The position numbers were made by a program, and so were the translations under genes. Positions 1 through 11,912 of a stretch of 16,864 nucleotides of DNA are shown one piece after another. Every line of letters begins with the position of its first letter. Within the stretch, counting starts at the first letter, position 1. Source of the stretch: DASZXJ01 sp035545895 (lineage in GTDB: Bacteria; Planctomycetota; Phycisphaerae; Tepidisphaerales; Tepidisphaeraceae); the NCBI GenBank assembly GCA_035545895.1, contig DASZXJ010000108.1, positions 1 through 16,864 on the forward strand, read 5' to 3'. The notes under the pieces are model-generated. The model made no database searches. It was not told where the DNA came from and saw nothing but the letters and a program-made list of their open reading frames with translations.

Positions 1-83
1 GCCAAACTCAAAATACATTGCTCCGAATTTCCACCTCACCTGTTTTCGCAAGTTATCGCTCGCGCTTTGCCGAATTGAATTGA
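1..83 (+). other. Left-edge segment, possible 3' end of an upstream gene
   Basis: All three forward frames are open from the window edge. They stop at 76-78, 81-83 and 89-91, so the frame of any truncated upstream gene cannot be chosen. The TGA at 81-83 directly abuts the ATG at 84, which would suit a tightly packed operon, but that is only suggestive. No promoter or hairpin is recognisable in this short stretch. Confidence 0.25.
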
Positions 84-317
84 ATGAGTGACAGAATTCT
101 CGGATCGGCGTGGTGGGCCGCGGTCATGGCGATGGTTTGCGCGGCAGGAGCCGCCGCACTTGTTTTGTGCTATCGATCCCTGCTTGAAGTGCTCTCTGGA
201 CGCTGGCAGGACGGAGTGATATTTGCCTTGCTCGCGACTGTCTGCGGCATCGGCACGTGGATACTTTGCAAGAATCGCGACGATCTGCTGTTGATCGACA
301 GCCACGATTCACGATAA
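84..317 (+). CDS. Small two-helix membrane protein, function unknown
   Basis: This 77-aa protein is not one I recognise. It has two clear hydrophobic stretches, about residues 9-30 (WWAAVMAMVCAAGAAALVLC) and 43-61 (DGVIFALLATVCGIGTWILC). They are separated by a short polar loop, and the C-terminal tail is charged (KNRDD). This predicts a hairpin in the inner membrane with a short cytoplasmic tail. The ATG at 84 follows a TGA at 81-83 with no gap and has no obvious Shine-Dalgarno sequence, so translation may be coupled to an upstream gene outside the window. The TAA at 315-317 lies 7 nt from the stop of the convergent gene at 325. The membrane topology supports a real gene over the antisense reading frame at 36-305, which has no protein-like character. 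Confidence 0.55.
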   Translation: MSDRILGSAWWAAVMAMVCAAGAAALVLCYRSLLEVLSGRWQDGVIFALLATVCGIGTWILCKNRDDLLLIDSHDSR

Positions 318-324
318 CAACCGG

Positions 325-747
325 CTACACAGTCACCAGCACCGGCGAGAATGTGGCTCCAGGCATCGCGGTGACGTTGACCATCGACCCTGCCTGTATC
401 GCCCCGTTGGCCAGATCAATCGCCTGGCTTGCCGCGGGAATTTCAACCACAAAATCAGTTCCCGCATGAACGACCATCAGTCGGTCGTCCAGCCATTTAA
501 CCCGTCCCTGAATAATGCGCGGTGGCCCAAAAATGGGCTGAATGAAATTACCACCGCTGGGCACGGTCCACATTTTTCGCGCGGTCACCCGGATCAATCC
601 TTCAATCGGACGAGATGTCTGAAGAGGCTCCGAACCGGCATTTTTCAAATGAAGTTCGTAATTAGTACCGGCGGGCAGGAAAACGAGCTTATCCGCGTCC
701 ATTTGCTTGATTTGTCCGCGAGCGGGGAAATCGTTGATGCTGGGCAT
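325..747 (-). CDS. Small protein of two tandem β-rich repeats, downstream of ABC exporter
   Basis: This 140-aa protein is unrecognised. It contains an internal duplication. Repeat 1 (about residues 11-73) and repeat 2 (about 81-140) both begin with a G-x-[IV]-K-x-[ML]-D block, followed by an A-G-T-[ND]-[YF] block and ending near a VTA...F..P[IV] segment. The alternating hydrophobic pattern suggests a β-barrel or OB-like fold, but this is inference. There is no signal peptide or membrane helix. The ATG at 747 lies 10 nt past the TAG of the ABC transporter. An in-frame ATG at 774 (AAGG directly before it, giving 149 aa and overlapping the transporter end) is also possible, and the frame stays open to 858. 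Neither ATG has an ideally spaced Shine-Dalgarno sequence. The gene is probably co-transcribed with the exporter, so a role in export or sensing of its substrate is conceivable but unproven. Confidence 0.7.
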   Translation of the reverse strand: MPSINDFPARGQIKQMDADKLVFLPAGTNYELHLKNAGSEPLQTSRPIEGLIRVTARKMWTVPSGGNFIQPIFGPPRIIQGRVKWLDDRLMVVHAGTDFVVEIPAASQAIDLANGAIQAGSMVNVTAMPGATFSPVLVTV

Positions 748-757
748 GGATCTGAAT

Positions 758-2629
758 CTAGCCGAAAGTGGCATCCTTGGCCACGGGTTCGTCCTCGATG
801 GAACGAATAAAACGGGTGAACCATCCTCCCCGCGCTTCCAATTCGCGTGGCGGACCAAAATCGGTCACTCGTCCCTTTTCAATGACGTATACGGCGTCAG
901 CCTGATTGATCAGGCTCGGCCTGTGGCTCGTGACCACGGTGGTTCGCCCCGCCATCAGCCGATCGAGCGCCGCAATGATGGCTGCTTCTGAATCGGGCTC
1001 GACGCTGCTGGTTGGTTCGTCCAGCAGCAGGATGGTCGGATTCGCCAGGAACGCCCGGGCGATGCTGATGCGCTGCTTCTGACCGCCGGACAATCGCACG
1101 CCTCGCTCGCCGACTTTGGTTTCGTAACCGGAAGGGAGTTGGCTGATGAATTCATGCGCATTGGCCGCCTGTGCTGCAGCGACTACCTGCTCCATGGTCG
1201 CATCGCTTCGGCCATAGCGAATGTTGTCGAGAATGCTGTCATCAAACAGGAATGACTCCTGCTGCACGAGCGCGAAGTGCCCGCGAAGACTGTCTCGCCG
1301 AATCATTCGCAAATCCGTTCCATCCAATAAAACCGCTCCGATTTGCGGATCGTAAAAGCGCAGGAGGAGATTGAGGATCGTGCTCTTGCCCGATCCGCTC
1401 GGCCCGCAAAGTGCGACAGTCGTTCCCGGCTCGATTCGAATCGAAACGTCATGAAGCACATCGACGTCGCGATAGGAAAACGTGACGTGCGAAATCTCCA
1501 ATTGACCTTTGATATGCTCAATCTGCCTGGCGTCGTGCGCATCGGGCAAGTCGTCGGGGGCATCGAGAATTTCGAAAACGCGCCTGGCCGCCGCCATGGC
1601 GCGCTGCACCATGTCATTAACGCGTGCCAGGGTATTGATCGGTCCAAACAGCCGCCACCAATAAGCCCGGAAGGCCAGGAGCTTGCCAAGGGTAAAGCTT
1701 CCACCGGTCAAAATGGAATATCCCCCGACGCCAAGCATGATCGGATTGCTGAGAAATCCCACCGCCCGGGAAAACGGAAAGTAGAGGCTTCGCGCATCAA
1801 TCGCCTTGATCTGCTGGTCGTAATAGGCTTCGGTTTGTTTGCGAAACCGGTGAGCTTCTTCCTTTTCCCGGCCGAATATTTTGATGACGACGATGCCTGA
1901 AAGATTTTCCTGAAGCCGCGTGGAAACATCTCCCGCGCGGTCGCGCGCCGCTCTATAGATCGGCGCGACCCGATTATTGAAAACTCGCAAGAGGATGTAC
2001 ACCACTGCCAAAGGCGCAAGAGACGCGACTGTCACTTTCCAATCAAGCAGCAATACAACCACGACAGTCAGCAGCCATGTAAGTCCTTCGCCGATGATCA
2101 CGTCGATGCCGTTGACGATGAACGACTGCACTTCATCGACATCGCCCATCGCCCGGCTCATCAGATCACCGACACGTTGTCGCTGAAGATATCCAAGACT
2201 TTGACCTTGCAGCTTTTGATAAACCGTATTGCGAAGCGACAGGATGAACTTCTGGGCGATGCGGTTCATCAGGTTTGTTGAGAGTGTTCCGGTGGCCTCA
2301 GCAAAGGCGTATACCGCGCACATCCAGAATACCGAAGAGACCAGGATCTGCATTGCGCCGGTGAGATGCCCGCCAAAAGAAAAGAGCCCATGGAGGTGCT
2401 GCGATGCCCAGGTGGAATTATGCAGGACCAGATTGTCGGCCACATACATCCACACGAAGGCTGGAAACAGGTCGGTGGGCATGGAGAGCAACAGCAGCAC
2501 CAAAGCCGCCGCGATCATGCCCCATTGCGGGCGGAGCATCATAAACAGGCGTGCAAAAATGCGTTTGGACGTCATTGGCGGGTCGGGACGGCTGTCGGGC
2601 ATGCCATAGATTCTAGGTCCTGGCGGCAT
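758..2629 (-). CDS. ABC exporter half-transporter (fused membrane and ATPase domains, MsbA/MDR type)
   Basis: This 623-aa protein has an N-terminal six-helix membrane domain (about residues 35-340) and a C-terminal nucleotide-binding domain (about 375-610). The ATPase elements are complete: A-loop Tyr386, Walker A GPSGSGKST 409-417, Q-loop Gln456/457, signature LSGGQ 513-517, Walker B ILLLDEP 533-539 with catalytic Glu538, and switch His569. The usual D-loop SALD reads SSVE (541-544), so Asp is replaced by Glu. Such proteins act as homo- or heterodimers in the inner membrane and export lipids, peptides or drugs using ATP. No partner half-transporter is visible in the window, so a homodimer is likeliest; the substrate cannot be inferred. 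Starts at 2629, 2602 and 2575 are all in frame and none has a well-spaced Shine-Dalgarno sequence. The longest is given; conserved sequence begins near the third. Confidence 0.93.
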   Translation of the reverse strand: MPPGPRIYGMPDSRPDPPMTSKRIFARLFMMLRPQWGMIAAALVLLLLSMPTDLFPAFVWMYVADNLVLHNSTWASQHLHGLFSFGGHLTGAMQILVSSVFWMCAVYAFAEATGTLSTNLMNRIAQKFILSLRNTVYQKLQGQSLGYLQRQRVGDLMSRAMGDVDEVQSFIVNGIDVIIGEGLTWLLTVVVVLLLDWKVTVASLAPLAVVYILLRVFNNRVAPIYRAARDRAGDVSTRLQENLSGIVVIKIFGREKEEAHRFRKQTEAYYDQQIKAIDARSLYFPFSRAVGFLSNPIMLGVGGYSILTGGSFTLGKLLAFRAYWWRLFGPINTLARVNDMVQRAMAAARRVFEILDAPDDLPDAHDARQIEHIKGQLEISHVTFSYRDVDVLHDVSIRIEPGTTVALCGPSGSGKSTILNLLLRFYDPQIGAVLLDGTDLRMIRRDSLRGHFALVQQESFLFDDSILDNIRYGRSDATMEQVVAAAQAANAHEFISQLPSGYETKVGERGVRLSGGQKQRISIARAFLANPTILLLDEPTSSVEPDSEAAIIAALDRLMAGRTTVVTSHRPSLINQADAVYVIEKGRVTDFGPPRELEARGGWFTRFIRSIEDEPVAKDATFG

Positions 2630-2645
2630 TTGCCGACAATAGAAG

Positions 2646-4100
2646 GTGCAAACACTTCGTCCGAATATCGGGTTTGTGCTGATGATCGTCCTGCTGGCCC
2701 TGGTAGCTGCAGGTAAAGCGGTGCTTTATGACACCTTGGACCCGGACTGCTTCTGGCACCTGCGGGTGGCGGATCAAATCCAGCGTGACGGCATCGGACC
2801 CATTGTGGATGACATTTCGTTCGCATCAATCAAGACACCCTGGACCCCCTACTCGTGGCTGGCGGAACTGGGAATGAAGGGGATTTGGAGCATCGGCGGA
2901 TATCGCGCTGCCATCATCATGCAAGCGCTGACAACGGCGGCGTTCGTCGCATTGATCGCGCTGTGCGCTTATGAAATGACCGCCGGCGGCAATCCAATGG
3001 GAGTCATCGTTTCAACCGTGATGGCCATGTTCTTGTCATTGCCATATCTCAGCTTCAGGCCGGTGACGTTTGTGATTGTGATGCTTGCGGTATGTGCGTG
3101 GCTGCTGCTGAGAGATCGAAATCTCGACGAACGCTCGCGCGCCGTATGGTGGATTGTTCCGATCACCGCGATTGCAACCAATTGCCATTTTTACTCCGTA
3201 CTTGTTCCAATCTGGATTACTGCACTGCTGATCGGGGCCATCAGGGAAGGCAGAGGTGTGGACCACTACGGTTCGCTGCTTGCAGCCACACTGCTGGCAT
3301 GCTGCGCAACCCCGATGTTGCCCGGAATGATCAACAGCCTGTGGGAATATCAATTTAATGATCCGATGGTCAGCGGCGGAATTGTCGCGGAATTTCAACC
3401 GTTTTGGACGAGCCCGATTGCAGTCGCGATCGTCGTGTTGTGGTTGGGACTGTTAATTTGGAATCGCGAAAAACTTCGTCCCGGCGATTGGATGTGGGTG
3501 CTCGCTTCTCTGGTGCTGTATATGAGGCTCGGACGGTTTGCCCCGATCTTTGCAATGGTGGCTTCGCCGTACCTGGCGATGTCGATTCCCGCCATGAGCG
3601 GTAAGGCGCTGGCGCGCAAGTCGGTAACGGCCGCCATCGCGTGCATTCTTGTAATCGGCATGGTGCGGATCGGAATGGAATTTCCCAGTGCGAACACTTC
3701 GATGGATCAATGGCTGAATCGACACGGCCCGGACACGCCGGGTTATCCAACAGCGGCTGCGGATTTTGTCGCGAACCGCGTCGGCAGCGGACGAATCATC
3801 AATGAATTTACCTGGGGCGGATACCTGTCATGGAAGCTTGGCGACAAATATCAGGTGCTGCTCGATGGTCGCACGCAGTTATATACGCCGCAATTCTGGC
3901 AGACGATGTATTTGAGCGAACCGGAAAACGCCCGCCCCGCGCTGGGCAGCACACAAGCCTCGGCAGCCATCCTGCCCACTGAGCACAGCCGCTTTCGATC
4001 AATTCTATTGGATATGGGATGGCAAAGCGCGTATCGCGATGACCGCGCGGAAGTGCTCATAGCGCCGGTCGGGTTTACTGATGCCAAAGATGGGGATTAA
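2646..4100 (+). CDS. Polytopic membrane protein resembling GT-C glycosyltransferases
   Basis: This 484-aa protein has many hydrophobic segments between about residues 10 and 340 and a soluble C-terminal domain (about 350-484). After the first helix comes LDPDCFWHLR (31-40). An acidic pair followed by WH or WHL in the first external loop is typical of GT-C-fold proteins that use polyprenyl-phosphate sugars. The C-terminal part has NEF-x-WGGYL (386-394) and LDGRTQLY (406-413), motifs I associate with a family of uncharacterised membrane proteins common in planctomycetes and some other phyla. Enzyme activity is inferred only. The start is GTG at 2646 with AGAAG directly before it, closer than ideal. 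An in-frame GTG at 2676 and ATG at 2682 are alternatives, with the latter beginning right at the first helix. The gene diverges from the ABC transporter and its stop overlaps that of topA. Confidence 0.85.
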   Translation: MQTLRPNIGFVLMIVLLALVAAGKAVLYDTLDPDCFWHLRVADQIQRDGIGPIVDDISFASIKTPWTPYSWLAELGMKGIWSIGGYRAAIIMQALTTAAFVALIALCAYEMTAGGNPMGVIVSTVMAMFLSLPYLSFRPVTFVIVMLAVCAWLLLRDRNLDERSRAVWWIVPITAIATNCHFYSVLVPIWITALLIGAIREGRGVDHYGSLLAATLLACCATPMLPGMINSLWEYQFNDPMVSGGIVAEFQPFWTSPIAVAIVVLWLGLLIWNREKLRPGDWMWVLASLVLYMRLGRFAPIFAMVASPYLAMSIPAMSGKALARKSVTAAIACILVIGMVRIGMEFPSANTSMDQWLNRHGPDTPGYPTAAADFVANRVGSGRIINEFTWGGYLSWKLGDKYQVLLDGRTQLYTPQFWQTMYLSEPENARPALGSTQASAAILPTEHSRFRSILLDMGWQSAYRDDRAEVLIAPVGFTDAKDGD

Positions 4101-6793
4101 GCCGCATCTTCGTGCTCTTCGGGTAGCGGGATGATTTGCTTGGGCTCAGCGGCTTTGCCATTGCTGCTGCCGTTCAATCCCATTTCCTCAAGTAATTTGG
4201 CGGGAACTTCGCCGGTGTTCTTGCACTTGGGATAGCCGCTGCATCCGAGGAACGGACCGCGCTTGCCTTGGCGGATCATCATCGGCTTGCCGCATTCATC
4301 GCAATCGATGTCGGTCGGAATCGGACCCTTCGGCGCGGTCATGGTGCCAGCGGCTGCAGGATTTTCCGAAATAATCTTGGCAATCAAGTCGTTGCTCTTG
4401 GCGGCTTCTTCCTTGAGCAGCGGCACAAGCGCCTCGACTTGCTTGAGGTCCTCACCCGCAAGCTTCTTCATCATCCTGGTCGCGCGGCACTTGGGGAAAC
4501 TCGAGCAACCGAGGAATGGGCCGCGCTTGCTGTCGCGAAGAATCATCGGGCTGCCGCACTTTTCGCAGGCGACGGTCGTCTGAATCTTCACTTTCGGCGG
4601 AAGGGGTTTGCCTTCCTTATCAAGATTGATGATCGTCGTACAGGCTGGCTCTCCTTTTTCATTTTTGACGGAGTAACCCGAACAGCCGAGGAATTCGCCG
4701 AATCGTCCGCGCCGCTTGATCATGTCGCGACCGCAGACCGGGCATTTGAATTCGGTCATCTCGCGAAGCATCGGTTTGCCCTGTGGATCGACCGGCTGAG
4801 TGGTCGCGCATTCGCGGTCGCTGCAAGCCAGGAAAAATCCGTTCTTGCTGATGCGGTACAACATTTCCTTGCCGCACTTGGGGCACTTATAGGGAGAAGG
4901 CGCCCCGCCGGCGTGTTCGATTTTTCCGAGCGCGCCATCGACGACCTTATGAAATGGGCCATAGAAATCGCGAAGCAGTTTGAGCCAGTCCAGGTGATCT
5001 TCCTCGACTTCGTCGAGTTTCAGTTCCATGCCGGCAGTGAATTGCACGTCCATGATTTCCGGAAATGCCTGCATGAGCTTTTCGGTGACGACTTTGCCAA
5101 GCATGGTGCCGTAGAATCGGCGGCTTTCCTGCATGACGTATTCGCGATCCTGAATTGTCTGGATGATGCTCGCATACGTGCTCGGACGACCGATGCCCAG
5201 CCGCTCGAGTTCCTTGACCAGCGAAGCTTCCGAAAATCTCGGCGGCGGCTGGGTGAAATGTTGTGTCGGTGAAATTTCGATCGGATGAACCGCGGAATCT
5301 TCTGCCAGTTCGGGCAAAAGCTGATCTTCACTGCTCACGCCCGCGACTTTCATGAAGCCGTCAAACACCAGCTTGCGGCCATTGGCACGGAAGACAGCTT
5401 CGGTCAATTGTGCCTTGGCAACGATGGTCAGTGTCGTCTGATCAAATTCGGCAGGCGGCATCTGGCAGGCGACAAATCGATTCCAGATAAGCTGATATAG
5501 CTTGTATTCGTCGGCTCCAAGCTTTTCACGCGCATCGTGAGGGGTAAACGTCACATCGGTGGGACGAATCGCCTCGTGCGCTTCCTGGGCGGATTTGTTG
5601 GATGAGCTGTATGAAACGGGACTTTCCGGCACATAGCGAGGACCAAACTCATCGCCGATGAAAGCGCGAGCCATCTTCAGCGCTTCGGCCGAAAGATGAG
5701 TCGAGTCGGTTCGCATGTAGGTAATGTGACCTGCTTCATACAAGGTCTGTGCAAGTCGCATGGTGCGCTGGGCGCCAAGCCCGAGCCGGCTGGATGCACC
5801 CTGCTGCAATGTACTGGTGATGAACGGCCCCGGCGGGCGGCTGGTCGTACGCTTCTTTTCAATGCTCCGCACGTTAAACGGCGGACACGAGCCGAGTTTC
5901 CCCGCATAGCTGGCCAGATTTTTGGCAGGACCCTTTCCAGCGGGATCTTCGACGAGCTTCTCTTCATCGACGACGAATCCGAGCAATTCAGCAGCCTTGC
6001 GGGCATCGTCCTTGTTGTCGGGTTCGAATTTCTTGCCGCCGATTTCAATGAGTTCCGCGGAGAATGCTTCGTGCTCGGAGAGCCATTTGTCTCTTTCGAC
6101 CTTGGTGCGTTCGCCGTTGCCGGTATTGGTGAGGAAATCGACCCATTTCGCGGACAACTTTGCACAATCAGCAGTGTCGGCGGCTGAGAAAATCGCGGCG
6201 ATCTTCCAGTACTCCGCTGGTACAAACGCTTCGATTTCGCGGTCGCGATCGACAATCAGACGTACCGCAACGCTTTGCACACGGCCGGCACTGAGGCCGC
6301 GCGCCACTTTTCGCCACAGGAGCGGCGAAATCTCATAGCCCACAATTCGATCAAGGATACGACGAGCCTGCTGCGCATTGACCCGGTCGATATCGATTTT
6401 CTGCGGATTCTTAAACGCCTTCTGAATCTCGGCCTTGGTGATGGCGTTAAAGATGACGCGCTTCACCCGTTCGTCGGGTATTCCCAGCGCCTGCTGGAGA
6501 TGCCATGCGATGGCTTCGCCCTCACGGTCCAAGTCGGTGGCCAGGTAAACTTCCGGAGCATCCTTGGCGAGCTTGCGGAGTTCGCTGACAACCTTTTCCT
6601 TGCCTCGCTCTTCAATGATGACGTATTCCGGCTCGAAGGTCTTGAGATCCACGCCCATCCCCTTGGACGGAAGATCGCGCACATGCCCCATCGACGCCTT
6701 CACAACAAAGCCGTCGCCGAGGTACTTGTTGATCGTCTTCGCCTTGGCGGGCGATTCGACGATGACCAGGTTTTTTCCACTTTTCTTTGCCAT
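4097..6793 (-). CDS. topA: DNA topoisomerase I (type IA, omega protein)
   Basis: This 898-aa enzyme relaxes negatively supercoiled DNA by single-strand passage. The N-terminal Toprim domain contains Glu13 in VESPAKAKT and the metal-binding triad Asp87, Asp89 and Glu91 in ATDLDREGE. The catalytic tyrosine is Tyr359 in ITYMRTDST. Four C-terminal zinc-ribbon modules carry four cysteines each, at 637/640/657/662, 684/687/704/718, 743/746/763/769 and 831/834/851/857. The interval between the acidic triad and Tyr359 is about 64 residues longer than in E. coli TopA (Asp111 to Tyr319). Most of the excess lies at about residues 205-315. The start at 6793 is preferred over upstream in-frame ATGs at 6799 and 6823 because AAGG (6800-6803) sits 6 nt before it. 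The gene has its own long leader and is separated from rpoC by a terminator. Confidence 0.97.
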   Translation of the reverse strand: MAKKSGKNLVIVESPAKAKTINKYLGDGFVVKASMGHVRDLPSKGMGVDLKTFEPEYVIIEERGKEKVVSELRKLAKDAPEVYLATDLDREGEAIAWHLQQALGIPDERVKRVIFNAITKAEIQKAFKNPQKIDIDRVNAQQARRILDRIVGYEISPLLWRKVARGLSAGRVQSVAVRLIVDRDREIEAFVPAEYWKIAAIFSAADTADCAKLSAKWVDFLTNTGNGERTKVERDKWLSEHEAFSAELIEIGGKKFEPDNKDDARKAAELLGFVVDEEKLVEDPAGKGPAKNLASYAGKLGSCPPFNVRSIEKKRTTSRPPGPFITSTLQQGASSRLGLGAQRTMRLAQTLYEAGHITYMRTDSTHLSAEALKMARAFIGDEFGPRYVPESPVSYSSSNKSAQEAHEAIRPTDVTFTPHDAREKLGADEYKLYQLIWNRFVACQMPPAEFDQTTLTIVAKAQLTEAVFRANGRKLVFDGFMKVAGVSSEDQLLPELAEDSAVHPIEISPTQHFTQPPPRFSEASLVKELERLGIGRPSTYASIIQTIQDREYVMQESRRFYGTMLGKVVTEKLMQAFPEIMDVQFTAGMELKLDEVEEDHLDWLKLLRDFYGPFHKVVDGALGKIEHAGGAPSPYKCPKCGKEMLYRISKNGFFLACSDRECATTQPVDPQGKPMLREMTEFKCPVCGRDMIKRRGRFGEFLGCSGYSVKNEKGEPACTTIINLDKEGKPLPPKVKIQTTVACEKCGSPMILRDSKRGPFLGCSSFPKCRATRMMKKLAGEDLKQVEALVPLLKEEAAKSNDLIAKIISENPAAAGTMTAPKGPIPTDIDCDECGKPMMIRQGKRGPFLGCSGYPKCKNTGEVPAKLLEEMGLNGSSNGKAAEPKQIIPLPEEHEDAA

Positions 6794-6814
6794 TGCCATC
6801 CTTGTGGCTTGATG

Positions 6815-6860
6815 CCGTCCCATAGTCTCGGACGGGTCGCTCCGTCGGTCCTATCGACCG
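6815..6860 (-). promoter_or_regulatory. topA: Overlapping alternative hairpins in the topA leader
   Basis: Three inverted repeats share arms. CCGTCC at 6815-6820 can pair with GGACGG at 6830-6835 (6 bp, 9-nt loop). GACGG at 6831-6835 can instead pair with CCGTC at 6842-6846 (5 bp). CGGTC at 6846-6850 can pair with GACCG at 6856-6860 (5 bp). The first two are mutually exclusive. The proximal stem ends 11 nt before the topA Shine-Dalgarno sequence. Regulatory function is inference. Confidence 0.35.
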
Positions 6861-7209
6861 CAAAGCCGCAAATCTTGATGACCTGCAGCCAGATTCTCCC
6901 GTCCGGGGGCGCGGCAGTTTGGGGGCTCGCTCAAGCCAAGTCAAGCCCACTGCCAAAGATTCCTTCTCCAACCGTTACGCAAAAGGGATGGTCATTGTTC
7001 GCCCACATCAGGGAGGAACTTCATACCTAACCATCTGAAAACAATAAGCTTATAAGTGCAATATTTCCTTTTCCGCAGCCTTGAGACGCACGATCTGGCC
7101 TAAATGAAGCGAAACCCAGTTTCCAAAAGCGGTTCTCGCAGAAATGAACTTTATTGAGCAACATCCGATAAGGAAAAATGACCATTTCGCGAGCGATACA
7201 TCTATATAT

Positions 7210-7223
7210 GTCACGACCGTGAC
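7210..7223. repeat. 14-bp palindrome downstream of the rpoC terminator
   Basis: GTCACG-AC-CGTGAC is a perfect palindrome with 6-bp arms and a 2-bp centre. It lies just beyond the rpoC terminator, about 420 nt upstream of topA. A protein-binding site is possible, but nothing identifies the regulator. Confidence 0.3.
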
Positions 7224-7230
7224 GCCGACC

Positions 7231-7262
7231 GAAACGAAAGGCCCCGGCTTGCGCCGGGGCCT
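7231..7262 (-). terminator. Rho-independent terminator of the rpoBC unit
   Basis: In the minus-strand transcript a perfect 10-bp GC-rich stem (AGGCCCCGGC / GCCGGGGCCT, at 7253-7262 and 7239-7248) is closed by a GCAA loop, which is a GNRA tetraloop. A T-rich run, TTCGTTTC, follows at 7231-7238. The stem begins 31 nt after the rpoC stop codon. The T-run is interrupted, but stem strength and position make termination very likely. Confidence 0.88.
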
Positions 7263-7293
7263 CGTGCAGTCAAATAATCAACACAGGAGTCTT

Positions 7294-11698
<4,405 letters not shown>

Positions 11699-11706
<8 letters not shown>

Positions 11707-11890
11707 GATCGATCTCTTTCTTTTCTGTCACGGAATTCTGCTCCGTGAGTTTTACTTCAAATCCACTGACCTCTCGTTTGCCGCCACGGAGGTCTCTCCA
11801 AAAACTAACGCAAAAGGCCACTACAACTACAAGTCCAACGAGCCCAATCAACGACCACATGATGAAGAAAAAGCCATCAAAGTTCACCAT
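11699..11890 (-). CDS. Small single-pass membrane protein between rpoB and rpoC
   Basis: This protein of about 63 aa is unrecognised. One strong hydrophobic helix spans about residues 7-30 (segment MWSLIGLVGLVVVVAFCVSF, 11-30). The following WRDLRGGKR is positively charged, so by the positive-inside rule the polar C-terminal half should be cytoplasmic. ATG at 11890 is chosen, 22 nt after the stop of the 78-aa gene. The frame stays open to a TTG at 11944 inside that gene, which would give 81 aa. No clear Shine-Dalgarno sequence supports either start. Its TGA sits within ATGGCTGA, overlapping the rpoC start by 8 nt, so rpoC translation may depend on this gene being read. Same strand and close packing with rpoB and rpoC support a real gene, but a role in transcription is not established. 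Confidence 0.62.
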
Positions 11891-11912
11891 CTGATCGTCA
11901 AGCCATATCCGT

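Larger units (their letters stand above)
6794..7230 (-). promoter_or_regulatory. topA: topA upstream region without genes
   Basis: About 440 nt between topA and the rpoC terminator contain no convincing coding sequence in either direction. Just before topA there are overlapping inverted repeats, listed separately. A TATAAG-like -10 element on the minus strand (7049-7054) has no good -35 partner, and a TTGACT hexamer about 150 nt upstream of the start lacks a clear -10. The topA promoter is therefore not assigned. I recognise no tRNA or known small RNA here. Confidence 0.4.

Noticed and set aside
36..305. Minus-strand open frame opposite the small membrane protein
   Set aside because: The product is polar without pattern, while the plus-strand frame has two clear membrane helices.
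748..858. Longer start for the two-repeat protein at 858
   Set aside because: It would overlap the ABC transporter by about 100 nt, and the extra residues are outside the repeat units.
4268..5272. 334-codon plus-strand open frame opposite topA
   Set aside because: It is antisense to the zinc-ribbon and core coding region of TopA and has no domain character.
7081..7230. Possible small RNA gene in the rpoC-topA gap
   Set aside because: I see no tRNA cloverleaf, no known RNA motif and no promoter-terminator pair that would define one.
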